Of a DNA stretch of 64,000 bases, positions 1 through 8,851 are shown piece after piece. The notes under the pieces were generated by a model. It was not told the origin of the DNA, did not search any database, and saw only the letters and a list, made by a program, of their open reading frames with translations. The position numbers were made by a program, and so were the translations under genes. The stretch spans positions 186,001 through 250,000 of the forward strand of contig NZ_JALJXP010000012.1 in assembly GCF_024170165.1 (NCBI RefSeq), read 5' to 3'. The stretch is from Pseudomonas nitroreducens. GTDB taxonomy: Bacteria; Pseudomonadota; Gammaproteobacteria; Pseudomonadales; Pseudomonadaceae. The first letter of the stretch is position 1; each line of letters opens with the position of its first letter.

Positions 1-1
1 C

Positions 2-373
2 GAGCCGGACTGGCAGCTGGGCAGCCCTTTGCTGGACGAGGTGGCGCGTCAACTGGACGAGTATTTCGCCGGCAAGCGCCAGCGCTTCGATGTACGCCTC
101 AACACCGGCGGCACCGAGTTCCAGCGCCAGGTCTGGCAGGCGCTGCTGGAAATCCCCTACGGCTACACCACCGTCTACGCGGAGCTCGCGCGGCGCATCG
201 GCCGGCCCAGGGCAATCCGCGCGGTGGGTACGGCCAACGGCGCCAACCCGATCAGCATCATCGTCCCCTGCCACCGGGTGATCGGCAGCAACGGCAGCCT
301 CACCGGCTACGCCGGCGGCCTGCCGCGCAAGGAACTGCTGCTGCGCCTGGAGGGCGCGCTGGAGAAAGCCTAA
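2..373 (+). CDS. Methylated-DNA-[protein]-cysteine S-methyltransferase, 3' part
   Basis: C-terminal part of an O6-alkylguanine-DNA alkyltransferase, which moves alkyl groups from DNA guanine to its own cysteine in a suicidal repair reaction. The reading frame is open to the left window edge, so the true start, and whether this is a short Ogt-type protein or the end of an Ada-type fusion, cannot be seen. Visible family features are the helix-turn-helix/Arg-finger stretch [18 protein letters not shown], the [12 protein letters not shown] segment and the acceptor motif IVPCHRVIG followed by GYAGG and a final KELLLRLE. It converges on a second alkyltransferase gene and the two stop regions overlap by 4 bp. 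Confidence 0.85.
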   Translation, partial: EPDWQLGSPLLDEVARQLDEYFAGKRQRFDVRLNTGGTEFQRQVWQALLEIPYGYTTVYAELARRIGRPRAIRAVGTANGANPISIIVPCHRVIGSNGSLTGYAGGLPRKELLLRLEGALEKA

Positions 374-903
374 AAGTCGAAGGCGGTCTGTGCCGCCTGC
401 GGGTCCTCGAAGCCTTCCAGCGCCAGCATGCGCATCTTCGAGGTACTGCCGCCCGGCGCGGAGAAGCCGCCGGTCTTGCCGCCACTGGCGAGCACCCGGT
501 GGCACGGAATGATCAGCGGGATCGGGTTGCTGCCCATCGCCTGCCCCACGGCTCGGGACAAGCCGACATCACCCAGACGCCGGGCGATCTCGCCGTAGGT
601 CGTGGTTTCACCGCGTCCCAACTGGAGGATGTCGTCGTAGACGCGGCGGTGAAATTCGCTGACCGCGGACAGGTCCAGCGGCACGGTGTCGAAGGACACC
701 GCCTCGCCTCGCGCATAGCCCAGGATCAGCTGGCGCGCCTCATCGATGAAGGCCGGCCAGTGGGCCGTCTCGCTGCCGAGCTTGTCGAAGCGCTCACGCA
801 GGCTGTGTACCGAGTCCCCCGGCAGATAGGCGCGCGTGATTCCCTGCGGGCTCCAGGCGAGCCCGAACCAGCCGAGGTCTGTTTCGATCAGGCAGTAATG
901 CAT
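370..903 (-). CDS. Methylated-DNA-[protein]-cysteine S-methyltransferase (Ogt-like)
   Basis: A 177-residue full-length O6-alkylguanine-DNA alkyltransferase. Residues 1-80 form the variable N-terminal domain; residues 84-170 are the DNA-binding and transfer domain, with [12 protein letters not shown], the acceptor Cys134 in IIPCHRVLA and a C-terminal [11 protein letters not shown] is the only good start; no strong Shine-Dalgarno is visible. It lies 24 bp downstream of the TetR gene on the same strand, so the two probably form one transcript. The convergent neighbour at the left edge is a second, clearly different alkyltransferase (shared residues mainly in the core motifs), so this is not a recent duplication. 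Confidence 0.88.
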   Translation of the reverse strand: MHYCLIETDLGWFGLAWSPQGITRAYLPGDSVHSLRERFDKLGSETAHWPAFIDEARQLILGYARGEAVSFDTVPLDLSAVSEFHRRVYDDILQLGRGETTTYGEIARRLGDVGLSRAVGQAMGSNPIPLIIPCHRVLASGGKTGGFSAPGGSTSKMRMLALEGFEDPQAAQTAFDF

Positions 904-927
904 CGGACGAGTCTCTATCCCTATGCC

Positions 928-1506
928 CTATCCCGCAACCCTTTCCGCCTTCAGCACGACGTCGCACCAGCGCCGCAACTCTGCACCGATGGCGCCGGCC
1001 GGATCACCCCGGCGCTCGAAGGCCCACCACAGCTGCGCGCCCTGCCACTGGCTGGTCATCAGCCGGCCGAGCATCGGTTGCCGCTGCGGGTCATCGCTCA
1101 ATCGCCGCCCCAACGCCTTGGCCAGCGTGGCGCCCCACTGAGCACCGCGCCGGCGCAGCAGCAGATCGCGCATGTCTTCCCTGAGGATCAGCAGGCCTTC
1201 GGCGTAATCCGCCTCGCCCTCGCCCACCGGGAACATTGCCACCAGCATCTGCACCGCGCCCTCGGGGCTCAGTTCGGCGCTCGCATCGAGCTGCGCGGTC
1301 TGCTCGTCCAGCCGATCCCAGGCGCGCAACAGCACGGCGCGAAGGAACTCCGCCTTGGTCGCGTGCCGCTGCACCAGCGTTGCGGCAGACAACCCGACCT
1401 CGCGGCCCACGGCGGCGAAGGTCACCGCATCAGGCCCTTCGCGCACCATCAGCGCCATGGCGGCATCGAGTATCGCTTCATCGCTCACCGTCTTGGTCCG
1501 AGCCAT
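928..1506 (-). CDS. TetR family transcriptional regulator
   Basis: A 192-residue regulator with an N-terminal TetR helix-turn-helix (about residues 8-55: SDEAILDAAMALMVREG followed by VGREVGLSAATLVQRHATKAEFL) and an all-helical C-terminal ligand domain. An in-frame start 45 bp upstream exists, but the ATG at 1506 is preceded by AGAGGAT and gives the usual TetR N-terminus. The upstream start region overlaps a 22-bp palindrome that is the likely operator, shared with the divergent reductase gene. The alkyltransferase gene follows on the same strand. The ligand is unknown. Confidence 0.85.
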   Translation of the reverse strand: MARTKTVSDEAILDAAMALMVREGPDAVTFAAVGREVGLSAATLVQRHATKAEFLRAVLLRAWDRLDEQTAQLDASAELSPEGAVQMLVAMFPVGEGEADYAEGLLILREDMRDLLLRRRGAQWGATLAKALGRRLSDDPQRQPMLGRLMTSQWQGAQLWWAFERRGDPAGAIGAELRRWCDVVLKAERVAG

Positions 1507-1518
1507 GCCATCCTCTTT

Positions 1519-1540
1519 TATAAATGAACATTCATTTATA
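1519..1540. promoter_or_regulatory. Palindromic operator candidate between TetR gene and reductase
   Basis: Perfect 9-bp arms TATAAATGA and TCATTTATA separated by ACAT. It lies 12 bp upstream of the TetR ATG and 33 bp upstream of the divergent reductase ATG. Size, AT-richness against a GC-rich background and position fit a TetR operator that controls both directions. Binding by the neighbouring TetR protein is an inference. Confidence 0.65.
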
Positions 1541-1573
1541 TATTGGCGCAAAGCTTACCCAGGGAAACCCCAT

Positions 1574-2101
1574 ATGGCCAGGATTCTCGGCTACATCGCC
1601 AGCAGCCTCGACGGCTTCATCGCCACCCCGCAGCACGGGCTGGACTGGCTGTTCAAGCATGACCAGCTGCAACTGGGCGAACACGACTACGGCCTGTTCC
1701 TCCAGCGCATCCGCACCGTGGTCATGGGCCGCGCGACCTACGACTTCCTCGCCGCCGATCCCGGCCCCTGGCCCTACGGCGCGCAGCGCGTGCTGGTAGC
1801 GACCTCCCGCCCCATCGATGCGCCGAAAGGCCCGCTGGAAATCCGCAGCGATATCGACGCGCTGATCACCGAACTGCGCGCACTGGACGATGGCGATGTG
1901 TGGATGCTCGGCGGCGGCCAGTTGCAGATGGCCTTCCTGGAGCACGGGGCGCTGGATGAGCTGGAGATCTATGTGATGCCGGAGATCATCGGCGGCGGCT
2001 TTCCGCTGTTCCCCGCGACCGGTCTGCGGGTGTCGCCGACGCTGTTGTCAGCCAAGGTGATCGAGCCAGGGTGCGTGCGGATGCATTATCGATTTGACTG
2101 A
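1574..2101 (+). CDS. Dihydrofolate reductase family protein (RibD C-terminal-like)
   Basis: A 175-residue protein of the RibD_C/DHFR-like NADPH reductase superfamily. Typical signatures are GYIASSLDGFIA (residues 6-17), MGRATYDFL (51-59) and the nucleotide-binding MLGGGQL (111-117), ending with the strand segment EIYVMPEIIGGGFPLF. Such proteins resemble YyaP/YwjB-type enzymes whose substrates are mostly unknown; nothing here shows true dihydrofolate reduction. The ATG at 1574 begins the MARILGYIAS stretch expected for this fold. The gene is divergent from the TetR gene across the palindrome at 1519-1540, so it is the most likely TetR target. Confidence 0.82.
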   Translation: MARILGYIASSLDGFIATPQHGLDWLFKHDQLQLGEHDYGLFLQRIRTVVMGRATYDFLAADPGPWPYGAQRVLVATSRPIDAPKGPLEIRSDIDALITELRALDDGDVWMLGGGQLQMAFLEHGALDELEIYVMPEIIGGGFPLFPATGLRVSPTLLSAKVIEPGCVRMHYRFD

Positions 2102-2110
2102 GGAATCACC

Positions 2111-2163
2111 CTGCAGGAGCGGGCCATGCCCGCGATCGCGCCGCCCATGGGCGCTCCTGCAGG
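2111..2163. repeat. Palindromic intergenic repeat, family B
   Basis: Inverted repeat with ends CTGCAGGAGC and GCTCCTGCAG around GGGCCATGCCCGCGATCGC. It sits between convergent genes. Related copies occur near 20.83, 22.0, 54.92 and 55.03 kb. REP-like; may act as a transcript end. Confidence 0.7.
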
Positions 2164-2177
2164 GAGCGGTACGGCAA

Positions 2178-2369
2178 CTAGATCTTCACATTCCCCCGCG
2201 GCCCCGCTACCGCCCAGATGATCAGGCCCAGCACCGGCAGGATGACGATCACCAGGATCCAGATGATCTTCATCGACATCTCGGCGTTGCTTTTCACTAC
2301 GTTGATGATCGCCCAGATATCCAGGGCAAAGATGATCAGGCTGATCAGGCCACTCAGGGTCGAACCCAT
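2178..2369 (-). CDS. PLDc_N-type small membrane protein
   Basis: A 63-residue protein with two hydrophobic helices (about residues 8-24 and 33-55) and the ending GLIIWAVAGPRGNVK. The pattern WAIINVVKSNAEMSMKIIWIL with LPVLGLIIW matches the phospholipase D/transposon-associated N-terminal domain (PLDc_N), which as a stand-alone protein has no known enzymatic activity. It probably sits in the inner membrane. No operon partner on the same strand; a family B palindrome lies just downstream. Confidence 0.75.
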   Translation of the reverse strand: MGSTLSGLISLIIFALDIWAIINVVKSNAEMSMKIIWILVIVILPVLGLIIWAVAGPRGNVKI

Positions 2370-2454
2370 ATAGAAGATCCCTCTATGCGATTATCGGCCT
2401 GATCAGCATAGCCGCCCGCACCGCAACGGCACGGGCGCGGGCCAACGGCAGGGC

Positions 2455-3138
2455 TCAGACCCGCGCCGGGTCGATCACCGCAAAGCTGGCCACGGTGTCA
2501 TGGCCTTCCAGCACACCGCCCTCACGGGCCAAGCCGATGGTCTGCAGGCCGGCCTGCTGCGCTGCATCCAGCTCCTGAACCACGTCGGAAAGGAAGAGGA
2601 TCTCCTCGCCCGGCAGGCCGATGGCAGCGGCGATGCGCCGGTAGGAATCAGCCTCGCGCTTGGGCCCGCTGGTGGTGTCGAAATAACCGGAGAACAGCGG
2701 CGACAGGTCGCCGGCCTCGGAGCAGCCGAAGATCAGCTTCTGCGCCTGGATCGAGCCGGAGGAATAGACAAACAGCTGGTAGCCTTCGGCATGCCAGTGG
2801 CGCAGTGCATCGACGGCGTCCGGGTAAACGTGGCCCTTGAGCTGGTCGGCGCGGTAGCCCTGCTCCCAGACCATGCCCTGCAACGCCTTGAGCGGCGTGG
2901 CCTTGCGGTCTTCGGCAAGCCAGCCGAGGAGGATTTCGATGCAGCGTTCGCTGTCGGCGTTCGCCTCACCGCTGTCGGCGCGGACGGCAGCCAGTTGCTC
3001 GGCCACGGCAGGCTCGGCAGCGTGTTCGCGAACGTAGTCAGGCAGATGCGCGGCGGCATAGGGGAAGAGCACGTCGAAGACGAAGCTGACCGCGCTAGTG
3101 GTGCCTTCGATGTCGGTGAGTATGGCTTTGATGGGCAT
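2455..3138 (-). CDS. mtnC: Enolase-phosphatase E1 (acireductone synthase)
   Basis: A 227-residue HAD-superfamily enzyme of methionine salvage. It enolises 2,3-diketo-5-methylthiopentyl-1-phosphate and dephosphorylates it to the acireductone. The HAD motif I is [10 protein letters not shown] (Asp9, Glu11), motif II is VYSSGS, and [13 protein letters not shown] and [13 protein letters not shown] hold motifs III and IV. The start at MPIKAILTD is chosen because family members begin there; a longer in-frame N-terminus has no support. It is the last of mtnB-mtnD-mtnC on this strand. It is separated from mtnD by about 180 bp holding a degenerate family A repeat. Confidence 0.95.
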   Translation of the reverse strand: MPIKAILTDIEGTTSAVSFVFDVLFPYAAAHLPDYVREHAAEPAVAEQLAAVRADSGEANADSERCIEILLGWLAEDRKATPLKALQGMVWEQGYRADQLKGHVYPDAVDALRHWHAEGYQLFVYSSGSIQAQKLIFGCSEAGDLSPLFSGYFDTTSGPKREADSYRRIAAAIGLPGEEILFLSDVVQELDAAQQAGLQTIGLAREGGVLEGHDTVASFAVIDPARV

Positions 3139-3185
3139 GGGAACTCCAAAAGCCCGCCGCTGCGACAAGCGGACGGTGTGTCCAT

Positions 3186-3278
3186 GTGGGAGCGAGGGGG
3201 ACGCCCAGTTCTTGCTCGCGAACCGATGCCGCAGCAGGGTTCATTCGCGAGCAAGGACTAGGCGTCCCTCGGTCCTAC
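3186..3278. repeat. Degenerate family A inverted repeat
   Basis: A long inverted repeat between mtnD and mtnC. Left arm holds GGGGGACGCCCAGTTCTTGC and the right arm GCAAGGACTAGGCGTCCCTC. Compared with other family A copies the inner part carries a GACTAGGCGTCCC block that recurs at 39763, inside a family C repeat. Confidence 0.65.
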
Positions 3279-3316
3279 GAAAAGCAAAGAAGGCCCGGCA
3301 ACGCCAGGCGAGGGAA

Positions 3317-3862
3317 TCAGTCTTCCAGCAACGGAAACCGCTTGGCGATCTCGTCGCCCGTGAACTTCGCCACCCAGCCCTCGGCGTTGTTGAACAGGCG
3401 GATGGCGACGAAGTGCGGGCGCTCGCCCATGTCGAACCAGTGGCGAGTGCCGGCGGGCACCGAGATCAGGTCGTTCTTCTCGCACTGCACGGCATAGACG
3501 TGATCCTCGATGTGCAGAGTGAACAGTCCGCGACCGGCGACGAAGAAGCGCACTTCGTCCTCGCCGTGGCGGTGCTCGTCGAGGAACTTGGCGCGCAGTT
3601 CGTCCTTTTGCGGGTGGTCGGCGGTGAGGCTGACCACATCGACAGTGACGTAGCCTTCCTCTTCCTGCAGTCGACCAATCTCGTGCTGGTAGGCGGCGAT
3701 CACCTCTTCCTGGCTGGCGCCGGGGACGATGGGGGCATTGGCCGCCCAGCGCTGGAAGCGCACGCCCAGCTCGCCCAGGGTGGAAGCGATGTCCTCGGCG
3801 TGGGTCAGCAGCTTCAGCGGCTGTTCGGGATTGGTTTCGTGGTAGACGGTCAGGCTGCTCAT
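3317..3862 (-). CDS. mtnD: Acireductone dioxygenase
   Basis: A 181-residue cupin metalloenzyme (ARD/ARD'). It converts acireductone and O2 to the 2-keto-4-methylthiobutyrate precursor of methionine plus formate with Fe, or to an off-pathway product with Ni. The metal ligands are visible as His97, His99 and Glu103 in EHRHGEDEV and His141 in GTRHWFD. ATG at 3862 gives the standard MSSLTVYHE N-terminus. It lies between mtnB and mtnC on the same strand, 47 bp after the mtnB stop, consistent with a methionine-salvage transcript. Confidence 0.96.
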   Translation of the reverse strand: MSSLTVYHETNPEQPLKLLTHAEDIASTLGELGVRFQRWAANAPIVPGASQEEVIAAYQHEIGRLQEEEGYVTVDVVSLTADHPQKDELRAKFLDEHRHGEDEVRFFVAGRGLFTLHIEDHVYAVQCEKNDLISVPAGTRHWFDMGERPHFVAIRLFNNAEGWVAKFTGDEIAKRFPLLED

Positions 3863-3909
3863 GGTCGTTATCCTTCTGGGCAATTTCCGCAAAAGCGGGC
3901 CGGATTCGC

Positions 3910-4536
3910 TCAGCGTGTGCCGCCGCGAAGGCTCAAGACTTTCAGTTCGCATTCGAAGAGAAATTCGAAGGCTTCGATCTGGCGCAGGGCATCGGCCATG
4001 CGCGGCCCCCAAGTGTACAGACCGTGGCCGCGGATCAGGTAACCGGGGCAGTCCGGATGTGCATCGAGCCAGGGCTGCACCCTGGCGGCCAGGCGGGCGA
4101 TGTCCTGGTCGTTGTCGAAGATCGGCACGGTCACGCGGCCTTCATGGGTGGTGACGCCGCTGAAGGCCTTCTGCAGCTCGTAGTCTTCCAGCTCCAGGCG
4201 ATCACCGGCGGTCAGTCGCGACAGCACGGTGGCGTTCACCGAATGGGTGTGCAGCACCGCACCGATCTCATCGCGCCAGGTGTACAGCTGGGTGTGCAGC
4301 AGGGTTTCCGCCGAGGGCTTCTTGCCCGGCTCCAGGCTGTTGCCGGAGAGATCCGTTTCCAGCACATCGTCCTCGCCGAGCTGGCCCTTGTGCCTGCCGG
4401 AAACGGTGAGCAACGCGCGGTCGGCGGCCAGGCGCGCCGAGTAGTTGCTGCTGGTGGCCGGCGACCAGCCGCGGCCATGGAGGAAGCGCCCGGCCTCGAT
4501 GATCTGCTGGGTCAATTGCTCACGGGTGTCGTTCAT
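3910..4536 (-). CDS. mtnB: Methylthioribulose-1-phosphate dehydratase
   Basis: A 208-residue class II aldolase-fold enzyme that dehydrates methylthioribulose-1-phosphate in methionine salvage. Zinc ligands are seen as His96 and His98 in VLHTHSVNATVL and a further His in the LIRGHGLYTWG segment; KPSAETLLHTQLY carries the usual catalytic acidic residue region. Length fits the family. Its start overlaps the 3' end of the upstream MFS transporter gene by 17 bp, so the two are translated from one message, with mtnD and mtnC following. Confidence 0.95.
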   Translation of the reverse strand: MNDTREQLTQQIIEAGRFLHGRGWSPATSSNYSARLAADRALLTVSGRHKGQLGEDDVLETDLSGNSLEPGKKPSAETLLHTQLYTWRDEIGAVLHTHSVNATVLSRLTAGDRLELEDYELQKAFSGVTTHEGRVTVPIFDNDQDIARLAARVQPWLDAHPDCPGYLIRGHGLYTWGPRMADALRQIEAFEFLFECELKVLSLRGGTR

Positions 4537-5680
4537 GCGGGTCCTCGTTCAGACGGGTCCAGATGATAAAGGCGGCGGCCAGCGCGGCCACGCTGGCGAT
4601 TGCAAAAGTCCAGGACGGGCCAAGGCTACCCCAGCTGTAGCCGGAGTAAAGCGCACCCAGCGCGCCGCCGGTCCCCGCCAGCGCGGCATACAGCGCCTGG
4701 CCCTGGCCCTGCTGGCGCGCCTGGAAGCTGCGCTGGACGAAATGAATCGCGGCGGCGTGGAAGCTGCCGAACGTAGCGGCGTGCAGCAACTGGGCGAAGA
4801 GCAGCACCGGCAGGTGCCCGGCCAGCGTGCCCAGCAGCAGCCAGCGCAGGGCCGCCAGCAGGAAGCTCGCCACCAGCACCTGGCGCAGGGAAAAGCGCTT
4901 GAGCAGGCGCGGCATCACCAGGAACAGCAGCACCTCGGCCACCACGCCCAGCGCCCAGAGCTGGCCGATCAGCCCGCGGGCATAGCCGAGCGCTTCCAGG
5001 TGCAGGGTCAGGAAGGTGTAGTACGGGCCGTGGGACAGCTGCATCAGGCACACGCACAGGTAGAAGGCGAGCACGCCGGGCTTGAGCAACTGCCGGAGGA
5101 AGCCGCCAGCGCTGGCTTCGTCCTGTCGCGCTGGCGGCTGGGCGTTGGGCACCCACCAGCTGGCGCCGACGATGCCGAGCATGATCACCAGCAGCGCCAG
5201 CGGATAGGCATCCAGGCTGGCGAACTCGAACAGCCAGCCCAGGCCGACCACGGTGCAGATGAAACCGATGGAGCCCCACAGGCGGATGCGGCTGTAGCTC
5301 TCGGTGCGCCCGCGCAGGTGCGCCAGGGTGATCACTTCGAATTGCGGCAGCACCGCGTGCCAGAAGAACGCGTGCCCGGCCATGATCAGCGCCAGCCAGG
5401 CATAACTGTGGCCAAGGAAGATGCCGGCGAAGCACAGCGCCGTGCACACCGCGCCGAAGCGCACGATGGCCAGCCGCTGGCCGCTGCGGTCGCCCAGCCA
5501 GCCCCACAGGTTCGGCGCCACGCAGCGCATCAGCATGGGGATGGCGACCAGCTCGCCGATACGCGCGCTGGAGAAGCCCAGGTGATGGAAATACAGCGCG
5601 AGGAACGGCGCCGTCCCGCCCAGCAGGCAGAAGTAGAAGAAGTAGAAACTGGACAGCCGCCAGTAGGGAACCTGCGTCAT
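4520..5680 (-). CDS. MFS transporter (HcaT-like) coupled to methionine salvage genes
   Basis: A 386-residue polytopic protein with about 12 hydrophobic segments. The N-terminus SSFYFFYFCLLGGTAPFLAL and the loop NLWGWLGDRSGQRLAIVR are typical of the MFS_1-like group that includes 3-phenylpropionate permease HcaT. The 3' end overlaps the mtnB start by 17 bp, which argues for co-expression with mtnB-mtnD-mtnC and for a salvage-related substrate such as a methylthio sugar or keto acid. The substrate is inference only. The divergent or upstream neighbour on the same strand is aroC, whose stop is 55 bp before this start. Confidence 0.85.
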   Translation of the reverse strand: MTQVPYWRLSSFYFFYFCLLGGTAPFLALYFHHLGFSSARIGELVAIPMLMRCVAPNLWGWLGDRSGQRLAIVRFGAVCTALCFAGIFLGHSYAWLALIMAGHAFFWHAVLPQFEVITLAHLRGRTESYSRIRLWGSIGFICTVVGLGWLFEFASLDAYPLALLVIMLGIVGASWWVPNAQPPARQDEASAGGFLRQLLKPGVLAFYLCVCLMQLSHGPYYTFLTLHLEALGYARGLIGQLWALGVVAEVLLFLVMPRLLKRFSLRQVLVASFLLAALRWLLLGTLAGHLPVLLFAQLLHAATFGSFHAAAIHFVQRSFQARQQGQGQALYAALAGTGGALGALYSGYSWGSLGPSWTFAIASVAALAAAFIIWTRLNEDPHERHP

Positions 5681-5735
5681 CGGCGGCGCGACGAACCTTC
5701 CGCGAACCGGAAGGCTCGCGGAAGGTTCTGGTCGG

Positions 5736-6827
5736 TCAGAGCTGGCCGAGGACCGGGGTGCCGACCTTCACGTCGGCATTCTGCGCGCGGTGGCGCAGCA
5801 GGTGGTCGAGCAGCACGATGGCCATCATCGCCTCGGCGATGGGGGTGGCACGAATGCCCACGCACGGGTCGTGGCGGCCCTTGGTGATCACGTCCACCGG
5901 GTTGCCGTTCACGTCGATGGAACGACCAGGGGTGGTGATGCTGGAGGTCGGCTTGAGCGCCAGGTGGGCAATGATCGGCTGGCCCGAGGAGATGCCGCCA
6001 AGGATGCCGCCGGCATTGTTCGACAGGAAGCCTTCCGGGGTCAGCTCATCGCGGTGCTCGGTGCCGCGCTGGGCGACGCTGGCGAAGCCGGCGCCGATTT
6101 CCACGCCCTTCACCGCGTTGATGCTCATCAGCGCGTGGGCCAGTTCGGCGTCCAGGCGGTCGAAGATCGGCTCGCCCAGGCCGGGCGGCACGCCTTCAGC
6201 GACCACGGTGATCTTCGCACCGACCGAGTCCTGGTCACGGCGCAACTGGTCCATGTAGGCCTCCAGTTCCGGCACCTTGTCCGGGTCGGGGCTGAAGAAG
6301 GCGTTGTCTTCGACGCTGTCCCAGGTCTTGAAGGGGATTTCGATCGGGCCGAGCTGGCTCATGTAGCCGCGCACGCTGATGCCCAGGCCTGCCAGCACCT
6401 TCTTGGCGATGGCGCCGGCGGCCACACGCATGGCGGTCTCGCGCGCCGAGGAGCGGCCGCCACCACGGTAGTCACGCACACCGTACTTGTGGTGGTAGGT
6501 GTAATCGGCGTGGGCCGGGCGGAACAGGTCCTTGATCGCCGAGTAGTCCTTGGACTTCTGGTCGGTGTTGCGGATCAGCAGGCCGATCGGGGTGCCGGTG
6601 GTCTTGCCCTCGAACACGCCGGAGAGGATTTCCACCTCGTCGGCTTCCTGGCGCTGGGTGGTGTGGCGGCTGGTGCCGGGCTTGCGGCGGTCCAGGTCGC
6701 GCTGCAGGTCTTCCAGGGAAATCTCCAGGCCGGGTGGGCAGCCGTCGACGATGGCGACCAGCGCCGGGCCGTGGCTTTCGCCAGCGGTGGTGACGGTGAA
6801 CAGCTTGCCGTAGGTGTTGCCGGACAT
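5736..6827 (-). CDS. aroC: Chorismate synthase
   Basis: A 363-residue enzyme that makes chorismate from 5-enolpyruvylshikimate-3-phosphate with reduced FMN, the last step of the shikimate pathway. Signatures are the N-terminal [17 protein letters not shown], the [12 protein letters not shown] block, and [17 protein letters not shown] near the end. Length equals the usual proteobacterial enzyme. The start MSGNTYGK at 6827 is the family start, although the frame stays open further upstream. The hydrolase gene on the other strand begins 123 bp away, so this spacer carries divergent promoters. Confidence 0.97.
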   Translation of the reverse strand: MSGNTYGKLFTVTTAGESHGPALVAIVDGCPPGLEISLEDLQRDLDRRKPGTSRHTTQRQEADEVEILSGVFEGKTTGTPIGLLIRNTDQKSKDYSAIKDLFRPAHADYTYHHKYGVRDYRGGGRSSARETAMRVAAGAIAKKVLAGLGISVRGYMSQLGPIEIPFKTWDSVEDNAFFSPDPDKVPELEAYMDQLRRDQDSVGAKITVVAEGVPPGLGEPIFDRLDAELAHALMSINAVKGVEIGAGFASVAQRGTEHRDELTPEGFLSNNAGGILGGISSGQPIIAHLALKPTSSITTPGRSIDVNGNPVDVITKGRHDPCVGIRATPIAEAMMAIVLLDHLLRHRAQNADVKVGTPVLGQL

Positions 6828-6950
6828 GCGAGGCTCCGCGAAAAGACTGGGATTCGAAAAGGCCGAGCAGTATACCTGCGTCAATCCGCCCTGCGAACCT
6901 TCGCCGCCCGCGAGGATCAAAGCGCCATCAGCCCCATCGCGAAGCCATCG

Positions 6951-7985
6951 ATGCGCCGTCTCGCCCTGTTCTGCTTCCTGCTCATGTCCTCCTTCGCCCA
7001 GGCCGCCCCCACCAGCATCCTGCAACGCCCCTATGACCTGGACACCGGTCATGGCGTGCTGCGCGGCACCCTGCTGCTGCCGCAGGCCCCGCCCTCCCAG
7101 CCGCAGAGCCCACCGCCGGTGGCCCTGCTGATCGCCGGTTCCGGCCCCACCGACCGCGACGGCAACAACCCTGAGGGCGGGCAGAACGCCTACCTGCGCA
7201 AGCTCGCCGAGACCCTGGCGGAGAACGGCATCGCCAGCGTGCGCTACGACAAGCGCGGCGTGGCCCGCAGCCTGCCGGCAGCGCCGCGCGAGGAAGAGCT
7301 CAGCGTCGAGGCCTACGTCAGCGACGTGGTGGCCTGGAGCGACAAGCTGGCCCACGACCCGCGTTTCGGACGGCAGATTCTCATCGGCCACAGCGAAGGC
7401 GCGCTGATCGCCAGCCTCGCCGCGCCGCAAAGCCACGCCGAGGCGCTGATTTCACTGGCCGGCAGCGCTCGCCCGATCGGCGACGTGCTGCGCGAACAGC
7501 TGCAGGGCCGCCTGCCCCCGCCCCTGCTGGCCCAAGCCGACCAGCTGATCGACGGTCTGCAGGCCGGGCAATTGCAGCCCCGGGTGCCGGAGCCACTGAA
7601 AGCGCTGTTCCGCCCCAGCGTGCAGCCTTACCTGATCTCACTGTTCCGCCAGGACCCGTCCCGCGCCTTCGCCGCGCTCAAGCTGCCCACCCTGATCCTG
7701 CAGGGCACCAACGATATCCAGGTCGGCGTCGAGGACGCGCAGGCACTCAAGCGCGCCAAGCCCGACAGCGACTTCAACCTGATCTCGGGGATGAACCACA
7801 TCCTGCGCATCGTTCCGACCAGCGGTCGGCAGCAGCTCGCCTCCTACAACAATCCCAACCTGCCGCTGGCCCGCGAGCTGGTGCAGCGCGTCACGACTTT
7901 CATCCGGCAGGCACAGACCCTGCCCGGTGGCACGCTGGCGGAATCTGGAGCGAACGTCTCAAGAAATCCGCCGGTGCGTCGATAA
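6951..7985 (+). CDS. Secreted alpha/beta hydrolase
   Basis: A 344-residue protein with an N-terminal signal peptide ([18 protein letters not shown], cleavage near residue 18), so it is probably periplasmic or membrane associated. The alpha/beta hydrolase fold shows the oxyanion-hole region [14 protein letters not shown], the nucleophile elbow LIGHSEGAL, the acid strand [14 protein letters not shown] and the late histidine in [10 protein letters not shown]. The ATG at 6951 is chosen because it begins the signal peptide. Close relatives are annotated as DUF3887/serine aminopeptidase-like hydrolases; the substrate is unknown. It is divergent from aroC. Confidence 0.82.
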   Translation: MRRLALFCFLLMSSFAQAAPTSILQRPYDLDTGHGVLRGTLLLPQAPPSQPQSPPPVALLIAGSGPTDRDGNNPEGGQNAYLRKLAETLAENGIASVRYDKRGVARSLPAAPREEELSVEAYVSDVVAWSDKLAHDPRFGRQILIGHSEGALIASLAAPQSHAEALISLAGSARPIGDVLREQLQGRLPPPLLAQADQLIDGLQAGQLQPRVPEPLKALFRPSVQPYLISLFRQDPSRAFAALKLPTLILQGTNDIQVGVEDAQALKRAKPDSDFNLISGMNHILRIVPTSGRQQLASYNNPNLPLARELVQRVTTFIRQAQTLPGGTLAESGANVSRNPPVRR

Positions 7986-8035
7986 ACCACGGGAGAGCCC
8001 TGGTCACGCCCGCCAGGCCCCCGAGGTAGCCCCCC

Positions 8036-8815
8036 ATGACCGAAGCCGAACAGACCGCCGTCGCCGCCGACGAGGCCGCCGCCCGCCCGCACCCGTGGGC
8101 CGAGCTGGCGCCGGAACACTATCGCCTGCTGCGCCTGGCGCCGCTGCCCACCGACCGCAGCACCGGCGCGCGCCCGCTGCGTTTCGTCCAGCTCGGCCGG
8201 GTGGAACGCCACAACGCCGAGCAGAGCCTGCTGCGCCTGACCGTTCAGGTGCCCGGCCAGGTGCTGCGCAAGGAAGTGAACCTGCTGGAGGTCTGGGCGG
8301 ACCACCGCAACAAGGAAGTGCGCTTTGGCGCCGACTCAGGCTTCGCCACCGATCCGCTGAACCGCGGCCTCGGGCGCTTCCTGCTGGCCCAGGGGGTGGC
8401 CTGGGCGAAAAAGAAGTGGTCGCACTACCGCGTCGAAGGCGGCGCGCTGGCGATGAAGGACGCGCCCAACGAAGAGGCCCGGCAGCGCCGCGACCACTTC
8501 CTGCGCGCCCAGGGCTTCGACGTGATCTACGAGGATTCGCGGCTGCTGAAGGCCCGCTACAGCGTCGGCCGGGTCAGCGAACTGTATGACGACTGGCACA
8601 AGGACAAGGTGCAGATAGTCCCGTTGCTGGAGGCCGGCTCCATGCTGGAACAGGCCGACCAGAACCTGGCCACCCAGTCCAACGAGATCCGCCGGCTGGA
8701 GCAGCGCATCGAGACCTTCCGCCGCGACGACACCAGCCTGCGCTTCACCATTGCCTGCCTGACGGTGTTCGCCGTGTTCCAGGCCGGGTTGCTGATCTGG
8801 ATTGCCACGCACTGA
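8036..8815 (+). CDS. Conserved protein of unknown function with C-terminal membrane anchor
   Basis: A 259-residue protein I cannot assign. The middle (about residues 85-175) has a GNAT-like feel (RGLGRFLLAQGVAWAKKK, then HFLRAQGFDVIYEDSRLLKARY), which could be an acyltransferase-like fold, but no acetyl-CoA loop is clear. Residues 195-230 (LLEAGSMLEQADQNLATQSN onward) are a likely coiled coil. The last 20 residues are a single hydrophobic helix ending IATH, so the protein is probably tail-anchored in the inner membrane facing the cytoplasm. It lies 50 bp after the hydrolase gene and may share its transcript. Confidence 0.7.
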   Translation: MTEAEQTAVAADEAAARPHPWAELAPEHYRLLRLAPLPTDRSTGARPLRFVQLGRVERHNAEQSLLRLTVQVPGQVLRKEVNLLEVWADHRNKEVRFGADSGFATDPLNRGLGRFLLAQGVAWAKKKWSHYRVEGGALAMKDAPNEEARQRRDHFLRAQGFDVIYEDSRLLKARYSVGRVSELYDDWHKDKVQIVPLLEAGSMLEQADQNLATQSNEIRRLEQRIETFRRDDTSLRFTIACLTVFAVFQAGLLIWIATH

Positions 8816-8851
8816 GGCGCGTGGATGGTAACCGCGCCCCTGCGTATTCCG

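Noticed and set aside
4445-5887. Long plus-strand frame of 480 codons opposite the MFS transporter
   Set aside because: Antisense shadow in GC-rich DNA; Gln/Arg/Ala-rich composition and no domain, while the minus strand encodes a clear transporter.
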